Shown here: positions 57,350 to 64,000 of the stretch, piece after piece
Position numbering within the stretch: the stretch's first letter is position 1
Layout of the letters: each line of letters starts with the position of its first letter
DNA from: Pseudocercospora fijiensis CIRAD86
Taxonomy: Eukaryota > Ascomycota > Dothideomycetes > Mycosphaerellales > Mycosphaerellaceae
DNA: 64,000 nucleotides
Assembly (NCBI RefSeq): GCF_000340215.1
Contig: NW_006921533.1
Span: forward strand, 6,696,500-6,760,499
Reading direction: 5' to 3'
Notes under the pieces: model-generated
What the model was told of the DNA's origin: nothing
Database searches by the model: none
The model's input: the letters and a program-made list of their open reading frames with translations, nothing else
Position numbers and translations under genes: made by a program

Positions 57350-57741
57350 CTTGGGCGATGAGGCTGTTTGTTTCCTAAATCTTTTCTGGTCGTGACGTTG
57401 ATGGAGTCGCGATCGCGATGTGTGGACGCGTTGAGCTTCCAGTTTTGATCAAGCGCCATCAATTTTTGACGCGAACTGTTCAATGTGGAGCTGTCGACGT
57501 CTGAACCACTTCCAAGCTACTTGCTCCTTCGAACTCGTCAACCACTCTCGAGTCTCAAGTCTTGTAGAATGTAGCGGACGACATGCAAGATCGAATGTCT
57601 CGTCATTGAGCCTGCACTATACCGAGCAGTAAGGCTGGTCTTGCGCAGAGGTGTGTAGTTCCCGCCAAGCGTTTCACAGATCTGATCTCCGAACCCAATC
57701 TCGAACCCAATCCCTCCTTCTCTCTTCTCTCCAAACATACA
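57350..57741. promoter_or_regulatory. Divergent promoter region, POP7 / LIP2
   Basis: 392 bp between the divergent start codons. It contains a perfect 12-bp palindrome TCGCGATCGCGA at 57407-57418 and a TGACGT (CRE-like) core at about 57393-57398, both within 70 bp of the POP7 ATG. Function inferred from position only. Confidence 0.5.
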
Positions 57742-58455
57742 ATGATCCTGCGACACCTCCACCTGCCCGGCATAGTAACATACAATCACGCCTCCAAGCT
57801 CCAAGACATCATCGTCAAAAAGCTGCTCGCCCACAAAGCAAATCCTCAAACCGTTCACGCTCCCGACCCGACCATAATCACCGCCCAATTCCATCCAGTC
57901 TACACTTGCGGACGCCGCGAAGTCGGAACCGTGAGCCCAGAGCAAAAGAAATACTTAGAAGAACCCACCAAATACGGCCAAGCAGAATTCATCGAATCCC
58001 TAAGAGGCGGTCAAACAACTTTTCACGGACCAGGACAATTAATTGCATACCCAATCCTCGATCTCAAACGCCACAGTCTGACCCCTCGATCATATGTCTG
58101 CCTCTTAGAAAAGAGCGTAATTGCTACATGTGCGCATTATGGTGTGAAAGCTATGAGTACAGAAAATCCTGGAGTCTGGACGGATGAGGATCATAAGATT
58201 TGTGCGTTGGGAGTGCATTTGAGACGGAATATTACGAGTCATGGGATTGGATTTAATGTTGATACGGAACTGGGATGGTTTGAGAAGATTGTTGGGTGTG
58301 GCTTGGAGGGGAAGAAGGCTACGAGTTTGAGAGCACAGGGCGTGAGAGATGATGTGGATGTGGAGAGTGTTGCAGGTGTTTTGGTGAGGAAGATTTGGGA
58401 GGGATTGGAGGGTGTGGAGGCTAGTATCAGGATACCGGAGCAGAGTGTGAAGTGA
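57742..58455 (+). CDS. LIP2: Lipoyl(octanoyl) transferase, mitochondrial lipoate synthesis
   Basis: A single exon of 237 residues. The LipB/Lip2 family transfers octanoate from acyl-carrier protein to lipoyl domains (first GcvH), the first step of lipoate assembly before sulfur insertion by lipoyl synthase. Diagnostic motifs: TAQFHPVYTCGRRE (47-60), SLRGGQTTFHGPGQLIAYPI (86-105, the RGG-x2-T-HGPGQ signature), NPGVWTDEDHKICALGVHLR with catalytic Lys152, HGIGFNVDTELGWF, and IVGCGLEGKKATSLR with acyl-thioester Cys186. Both catalytic residues are present, so it should be active. The N-terminus (MILRHLHLPGIVTYNHASKL) is Arg/His/Leu-rich and might act as a weak mitochondrial presequence, though it is short. 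Confidence 0.95.
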   Translation: MILRHLHLPGIVTYNHASKLQDIIVKKLLAHKANPQTVHAPDPTIITAQFHPVYTCGRREVGTVSPEQKKYLEEPTKYGQAEFIESLRGGQTTFHGPGQLIAYPILDLKRHSLTPRSYVCLLEKSVIATCAHYGVKAMSTENPGVWTDEDHKICALGVHLRRNITSHGIGFNVDTELGWFEKIVGCGLEGKKATSLRAQGVRDDVDVESVAGVLVRKIWEGLEGVEASIRIPEQSVK

Positions 58456-59218
58456 GGTAGTCTGACATGCTCGTTTGTGCCTTCGAACGACAAGATATCG
58501 ATGCACCAAGGCAGAGTCCCTCGAAGCTATTGGTGTTTGAGCACCAGGAGTGCAGAGCTACAACAGAGCGATCCTTGGACTCTCCTGTCCCCGCCGCGAA
58601 CGAATCCTATTAGGGAGAACACTTGCACGCTAGCTCGAGGTTCAGGAGCGGCTGTATCCTAGCAGAAATCCTCCTCTACACTGTGAATTGTCGCAGGGGC
58701 AGCAGGCCTATTGGCAGAGTTGGCAACTCGAGCTCAGCAACTTTCAAAGACAGTCATGACGTGTGCCATGTGCATCTGCAGTAAGCCATGGCACATGCTC
58801 AACATCCTCACATGGCGAAGGCTGCACACGTTCTCGCATCGTGAGTCCTGCTTTCGTGTCGAACGAAGCTTGGTTGCCAAGTCTCATTCGAGAAACACAG
58901 CACCACTCACGTTCTTACAGCTGGTCATCATCAATCCAGTGGCGAGCGTAATTCGCGCAGCATCACTCAGCAAGACTCAATTCGCTCAAACCTTCCAGAT
59001 TTCATAGCCGCGAACAATGGTTCCGCCAACTTCCTGATGGCCTTGTCTGTCGTCATCGGCAGGAGTTAGAAGCAGTGTCCCAACACCACAACAAGAAGCT
59101 CTTGTTTCGCTTGGTATTCGCACACACATACACCAGCCTGGCATGAGTGGAAGACGACAACATACACACTTCACAGATCGCAATTCGCATACCTGCTCCT
59201 ACACACTAGCAGCCCATA
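58456..59218. other. Intergenic region
   Basis: Open frames exist on the + strand (58711-59007) but with non-ATG starts and no homology. The final part should be the promoter of the following gene. Confidence 0.4.
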
Positions 59219-61077
59219 ATGGCTGGGACTTCGACGTATGCAAACGCTTTTCAGTGCAACTTAAATGTTGATACTGACCTACTTTTCCTAGCGATAGTAA
59301 TGCCGCTGAGCAAAGCGGCGAAAAGAGCGGCCACAAGAAGCCCTCGAAGAGGAGTAGCTTGTTGAGCAAGTTGCCAAGACTCGCAACTCTCTTAGGCAAG
59401 AAGACCGATGAGACAGTCACGCCGTTGTCTCAGCCTGGCGCAACATGTCAGGATGGAGGCACAGCCATCGGCAAAGCTGTCGCGAAGAGCGGAGAAATGC
59501 TCGCCAAGGTGGTCAGTAATGACACTGGCTACCAAGCAGGTACAGAAGACTTAGCTTGTCACGAGCCTGGTGTCATCTACGCTTCTCCAGGGCCAATGTC
59601 GGCGGCAAGTGAGCCTTCGAGTGCGCCTTGGTCGAACATCAGCAGCGGAAACAATACTGCAATCACCACTCCTGGAAGTAGCATTGACCCGAAAGGCAAG
59701 CTCCCATCACGCCCCGGTGTCCTTCCCGATGCATCACCTCAAAATGGGAGCTTCAGTTCCAATAGTCGCCCATCTACTGTTCGATCTATGACTTGGAGTG
59801 CCCTTGGGGAAGTCAGGATTCCGAGCCAGGACTCGGGTGGTGACAAATTCGAATCATCGGAGACGAATCTGATCGATGGCGAAGCTCTGAACAAAGTTGT
59901 CACTTTTGATAAGAATACACGCTTTGCACCGAGCAATCACTGCTCTTCTGTTAAGTTCTCCGAGAGTCCAGGAACTCGCCAGTCAATTACTCTATGGAGT
60001 GAGGATCCCAATTGGAAGCTCTCGGAAAGGGCGCAAGCGCATCAGAAAGCAGTGCTTGCAGCTGATCCAGACACATTGCCTGTTGTTGCCAAGGTCAAGT
60101 CTGCGCCAGAAAAGGGCTCTTCGAAAATACTAGTCCCGAGGAAGGAGCGTGTGAGCTCTCCAGGAAAGAATTTCGAATCCAATGGGCAGAAGGAGCCCAT
60201 GGGGATGACAGGCAACACGAATGCTGAAAATCCCATCGGCAAGCTGAAGAGCGCTGTGCCTTTGCCGCAGGAGCCAGTGCCCAAGCCTGAGTTGGCGCCG
60301 ATTGGGGACCCAGGATATGATAACTGGACCGAGCTGGGCAAAGATCAGAAGGTTTGTCATGCGTAACAGCTCGAAGGTAAGCGATGTATTGACATAGTGA
60401 TCTTGTAGGTCAAACAACGCCGAGAGCTCGTTTCCGGTATATCATCTTACAACTGGAGTGCCGCTCAACGCCATCGCACCCAGCCCATGGCAGAACGAAT
60501 GCCAATCGGACCAGGTGGCGAGACGGCATTCAGTGACACCGAGGACATCAACGATAGACAAGAGGTCCCTTCCCAAAATTACGGCAACTCGGGCAAGCTG
60601 AACACCGTAGCCTTTACCAACACAATTCATACCGGTGGCGTCTCTCCAAGAACAACCCCAGCAATGTTACCAGCCGTCGCAGCTGTCGAAGAAGAAGAAA
60701 AAGAAGTCCCAGAATCCTCAAGTTCCTCCTCTAGCTCCGCCTCCTCCTCCCAAAACAACACCACAGAGACCCCTCAAAACCCCAAACCTTCAAAACCTTC
60801 TCTCGGCACAACACCCAACGACTCAGCCCGTCCCTCGCAACACCCACACCACATCTCCCACCCACCTTCAGGCTCTATCGATCTCGATCTCCTCGAATCC
60901 AAACTCGTCAAAGCCGGGAGTTACGAAGTCAAATTAACAAGTTCGTCGAGATCTTCTGATACTTTTGGGGGTAAAGTGGAAATGTATAGGAGTCATGAGA
61001 GTGGGGAGGGGGAGTGTCGGAATGGGTTTAGGAGTTGTGAGATGAAGAATAAAAGTTGGGCGGGTGGAGGAGAGTGA
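59219..61077 (+). CDS. Disordered Ser/Pro-rich protein of unknown function, three exons
   Basis: Exons 59219-59235, 59292-60351 and 60409-61077 (introns 56 and 57 nt; the second has a GTTTGT donor) keep one frame for 581 residues starting MAGTS. The short first exon is supported by exact phase match and by a basic continuation (GHKKPSKRSSLLSKLPRLAT). The rest is low-complexity: Ser/Pro/Gly/Asn-rich, with short conserved-looking islands (STVRSMTWSALGEVRIPSQD, VTFDKNTRFAP, QSITLWSEDPNWKLSERAQA, GYDNWTELG). Exon 3 has a poly-Glu then poly-Ser tract (residues about 435-455). No catalytic domain, signal peptide or membrane helix. Possibly a scaffold or regulatory protein; function unknown. Confidence 0.75.
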
Positions 61078-61245
61078 GTGATTTGAGGTTGAGATTTTTT
61101 TTGGGTGGGAAGGGAATATGTTTCTATGTAATGTGTAATGATGATTGATGATGATGTGTGTTGATCGTGATTGTATTAGAGTGGGTGGTGAAAAAGTCTG
61201 TCTGTTTCGTGATCTTCGTGATTCGTTCGTATGCGGGGCGTATTA

Positions 61246-63114
61246 TTAATGTTGGTTGATTGGTTTTAGGAAGAAGTTGCCGCCCTCGAGATTGTAGCGA
61301 CTCCATTCCCCGCCTTGTCTTTTCATTTTTATGTGATCTGTACATTGATCCGTCCATTTCTCTGCTTTCATGTCTCGGCATAATCTTTCGTCGACTTGTA
61401 CAGTTATAGGGCAAGGTTCTCCGATGTGAGCGTCTTTTGGTGACGTGAATATGTGCTGGAAGAAAGCCCTGGCACGACTGGGCGACTTGGGACTGGCTTG
61501 GGTTGAGGGCAGAGCGGTCAGATTCTCGAAATATGAAGCTTGGTCGGGCGATTTTTGTGCGTTGCAGTACTTGGTGAAGTCGAAGAAGTCGTCGTCGTAA
61601 CCTTTCCATGAGCTTGAGCTACCTGGCTGATTGGACTTCGCAATTGCAGGTTCAGCATCTACAGCAATGTCCAATGATCGGTCGTTTGCGTGCATCAAGT
61701 ATCGAGCCATTGCATCGGGATGTGGATCACTTGCGAGTGAAGGTGGTCTCTTCCTTCTCACCAGAGTCCTTCGAATTGGAGGTGACTGCAGAGCAGGTAT
61801 CGGGGTACCAGGAGCCTGATTAATGAGATCGTCGGAACCTCGATCATGTGTAGCGCCATTTTGTGTCGCTTTTGGAGCCAGCATTCGTCTGACCTCTGCC
61901 ACTGCAGGGCTGTAATCTTCCGTTCTGCCAAGGAATCGCAATGGCAGGTCATGTTCTTTCATCGTGGTCTGGATCTCGATGTCTGATGCAATCGTTCGAG
62001 CTTTGTCGTCGACCCCAGAATCTTTTGAGGAGCTGAAGTACATCGTCGCAAGATCCTCTCCTGCAATGTCTGGACCAAGATCAAGATTTGAAGGCAAGAA
62101 AGGCGGCAGTGGCTTGTCATGAAGCGAGGCTTGAGGGACTGGGGACCGTTCTGAGCTTGGCTGTAGATTTTGAGCAGCCTTGTAATGCTCAGCAGCTGTT
62201 TTCAGGATATCTGCTACCATTTTCGTCTTGCTGTCGTAGCCCAGTCGCGATAATGGCGAAGCACGATCCAGACACTGGCCCCATTCGAGCCGGTCAGCAT
62301 AAGCCAGAGCAATCTCGTCAGGTAGCGTTCGAATCAATGCCTTCCAGCCATGCTGGCTTATCCCATTCGCAGTGCAGCACCTTTGAAGCACCGCGTGGAG
62401 ATTAATGGTGTTTTGGTGGTCATGTTCAGCGTAGCGACCTTCTTGAAGAAGCGTAATGACTCGAGCTTGATGATGATGCGTTCCAGAGTAGTGGTTGAGA
62501 GCACAGTCTAGACTTTCAAAGTGATGAAAGAATGTCTTGGCGTCGTAGTAGATCCTTCCGTCGTCAGAGCAGGTAAAAGCTCGCTTTTGAGACAACGCAA
62601 TGCGTTCAATGGGTTCCGGGTGGCGATGCTTGCTTCGATGCAATCTTACTTGATGAGCATTTCTGCCTACATGAGTACACGAAGGGCATATACTGCCGTC
62701 GCCAAGTCTGGTGCATCGATCCTGGAAGTGCTTTTTCCGGTCTGCCTTCTTCTTGAACGTATTTGGGCAGTGAGAACAGGCATACTTGTTGTCGGCCTGT
62801 TTCTCAGCAAGTGTCCGAGTATTCAGCTGAACGAGTTGCTGTTGGCCTGCTCTATACTCTTGTATAAGGTCCATGTTGGTGAGATATGGTAGATCATAGC
62901 CAATCTGCCCCGATATCAGAGAACCCGTGGAGTAGGTTGTGCACGAAGACGCTCGAGACTGGAGACTGAAGACGGAGGACGTCGCAACACTAGACCGATT
63001 GATATCACTGTCGACAGTCGAAATCGAATCCCTAGCTGTGCAGATGCGTGTGAGTCCCATTCTCATCTTTGTCGTTTGCGAAGACTTACGCCACTGCATG
63101 GGTCCCTGTTCCAT
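61246..63114 (-). CDS. C2H2-type zinc finger protein, probable transcription factor
   Basis: Exon 1 is 63114-63090 and exon 2 is 63035-61246, with a 54-nt intron (GTAAGT...CACAG), giving 604 residues. The first ATG (MEQGPMQW) follows an in-frame stop upstream. The intron length is a multiple of three, so an unspliced form would also be open. Two adjacent fingers lie around residues 100-160: YACSHCPNTFKKKADRKKH ending in Cys (a C2HC variant), then CPSCTHVGRNAHQVRLHRSKH. A region like FTCSDDGRIYYDAKTFFHHF and RVITLLQEGRYAEH follows, with an ankyrin- or helix-like middle of unknown role. The C-terminal third is Ser/Pro-rich with a basic RRTLVRRKRPP patch (probable nuclear signal). Target genes unknown. 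Convergent with the preceding gene, 168 bp apart. Confidence 0.82.
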   Translation of the reverse strand: MEQGPMQWRKSSQTTKMRMGLTRICTARDSISTVDSDINRSSVATSSVFSLQSRASSCTTYSTGSLISGQIGYDLPYLTNMDLIQEYRAGQQQLVQLNTRTLAEKQADNKYACSHCPNTFKKKADRKKHFQDRCTRLGDGSICPSCTHVGRNAHQVRLHRSKHRHPEPIERIALSQKRAFTCSDDGRIYYDAKTFFHHFESLDCALNHYSGTHHHQARVITLLQEGRYAEHDHQNTINLHAVLQRCCTANGISQHGWKALIRTLPDEIALAYADRLEWGQCLDRASPLSRLGYDSKTKMVADILKTAAEHYKAAQNLQPSSERSPVPQASLHDKPLPPFLPSNLDLGPDIAGEDLATMYFSSSKDSGVDDKARTIASDIEIQTTMKEHDLPLRFLGRTEDYSPAVAEVRRMLAPKATQNGATHDRGSDDLINQAPGTPIPALQSPPIRRTLVRRKRPPSLASDPHPDAMARYLMHANDRSLDIAVDAEPAIAKSNQPGSSSSWKGYDDDFFDFTKYCNAQKSPDQASYFENLTALPSTQASPKSPSRARAFFQHIFTSPKDAHIGEPCPITVQVDERLCRDMKAEKWTDQCTDHIKMKRQGGEWSRYNLEGGNFFLKPINQH

Positions 63115-63707
63115 CGTACCCCAAAGACCATTAGCACCTTCACGGCTCGCGTGCAAGTTCTGTGAAGACTCTTAAAAGCAAGAAACAAAATCCAATCCTT
63201 TTGATCATGAATCGCAGGGCATGAACTCATGTCGAGGAGAGCGTACAGATGCCATCTTAAAAGCTTCTCACCTGACGAGAACACTACCACGACCTGAGGT
63301 TCTCAGACTCCTACCTCGTGTTTCAACATTAGAGAGGCCTCCAGGCCCGCAGATGGCGCGAGAGGAGGTGCATAGAAATGTGTGGTGTTTGGAGGCAACC
63401 TGAAACGCTAGTGGCCATTCACCGGTTCTGAGGTGTGGGGTGTCGTCACAGGCTGACAGCCTCGCTTATATGCGAGATTTCATCGAATCTCTACGTCAAG
63501 ATTGTTGTTCTGACTGCTCGGTCGTTCATTCGTGCTCTCGATGCAGATCTATTGACGCCGTATCCTCGGATCTCAATGGGCATCGCGTAAAGTACAACGT
63601 GTATCATAATCCGGCTGGAACACGAAAGTATCGCAAGACGAGGCCGCAAAAGCCAAGACGTTCAAGAGATGCGAGTCGACACAAATCTGTCCGAGCAGCC
63701 GTTTGGG
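63115..63707. other. Intergenic region
   Basis: Upstream of the zinc finger gene and downstream of the dehydrogenase. Open frames on both strands look like chance. No gene seen. Confidence 0.45.
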
Positions 63708-64000
63708 CTACCATAACAGAACAGGCTTGATCGTCTTGCCAGCATGCATATCGTGCAATGCTGTTTTGAAGTCGTCAGCCGGATAATACTTGACCATTTT
63801 ATCAACCGGCAGCTTTCCAGCGCGATAATGCTTGATCATCTCCGGAATGAACTCTCCTGGAAAGCTGTCGCCTTCCACGCATCCCCACAGCCTGATGCCT
63901 CGGAAAAGGTGCTGGACCAGGTCGAGTGAGAAGCGGTAGTCTGGGCTTACAGGCCCGCCGACCTGCACATACGCTCCACGGGTGTCGACAGAATAGTAAG
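63708..64000 (-). CDS. Zinc-type (MDR) alcohol dehydrogenase, C-terminal part, runs off the window
   Basis: The last ~97 residues of a medium-chain dehydrogenase, open to the window edge. RGAYVQVGGPVSPDYRFSLD follows the Rossmann fold. LFRGIRLWGCVEGDSFPGEF and IPEMIKHYRAGKLPVDKMVK then YYPADDFKTALHDMHAGKTI and KPVLLW are the typical C-terminus of aryl-alcohol dehydrogenases (GxCxGDSxPxxFIP, GKxPVDK, GKxIKPVL). Such enzymes oxidise alcohols such as benzyl alcohol with NAD and use zinc. The zinc and cofactor residues lie beyond the window, so activity cannot be judged. Confidence 0.85.
   Translation of the reverse strand, partial: YYSVDTRGAYVQVGGPVSPDYRFSLDLVQHLFRGIRLWGCVEGDSFPGEFIPEMIKHYRAGKLPVDKMVKYYPADDFKTALHDMHAGKTIKPVLLW

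Noticed and set aside
57651..58187. 178-codon Ser/Arg-rich plus-strand frame overlapping LIP2
   Set aside because: Alternate frame of the LIP2 gene; the LipB signature and catalytic residues are in the other frame.
60635..60937. 100-codon Pro/Ser/Lys-rich frame inside the 59219-61077 gene
   Set aside because: Shadow frame of low-complexity coding sequence in exon 3.
1..64000. tRNA and rRNA genes
   Set aside because: No convincing A-box/B-box pairs or rRNA core sequences were found by eye; T-loop-like TTCGAT strings in the repeat block belong to the LTR and primer-site sequences.

Overview
The window comes from a filamentous ascomycete fungus (Pezizomycotina; Dothideomycetes is a guess from gene style). 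Genes are split by introns of about 45-110 nt with GT/AG ends and CTRAY-like branch points. Gene families include a fungal-type Ser/Thr kinase, an F-BAR/RhoGAP protein, POP7 and lipoate octanoyltransferase. Repeats carry heavy CpA-to-TpA mutation typical of RIP (repeat-induced point mutation). Two repeat blocks alternate with two gene blocks, and the boundaries are sharp.

Layout. 1-1790: relic of a pogo/Fot1-type DNA transposon. 2310-7970: full-length Ty1/copia element, RIP-dead, with 123/125-bp LTRs. 7971-15540: gene island with a catalase-related haem peroxidase, a short BTB protein, an 808-residue kinase rebuilt from seven exons, and a possible small membrane protein. 15600-45530: repeat block. 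Its core is a nest of four Ty3/gypsy chromoviruses, all on the minus strand and each delimited by a perfect 5-bp target duplication. Outer copy 15991-44550 (AGATA) was hit by a middle copy 22129-36272 (AGAAG), which was hit by an inner copy 28035-35057 (CTTAA), all one family. A second family (36469-43745, AATTT) also sits in the outer copy. The outer copy itself landed in a degenerate ~27-bp tandem repeat, now split (about 15780-15990 and 44551-45530).

45540-64000: dense gene island with an NTF2-like protein, a dUTPase-like protein, a small unknown protein, an unknown gene broken by an in-frame TAG, a secreted/membrane 8-Cys (CFEM-like) protein, F-BAR-RhoGAP, a PNPOx-like flavoprotein cut by a 100-N gap, POP7, LIP2, a disordered 581-residue protein, a C2H2 factor, and the C-terminus of an MDR alcohol dehydrogenase. 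RhoGAP/PNPOx and POP7/LIP2 are divergent pairs sharing short promoters. No operon-like pathway cluster is evident; this is housekeeping plus fungal accessory content.

Most notable: the TSD-resolved chromovirus nest; 10-11-nt complementarity between each LTR and the adjacent primer site in both chromovirus families (tRNA-independent self-priming, as in Tf1); the split RIP-mutated satellite; and a CFEM-like protein with two C-x6-C loops resembling ascomycete alpha-pheromones. Exon structures were deduced by eye from reading frames and splice signals.
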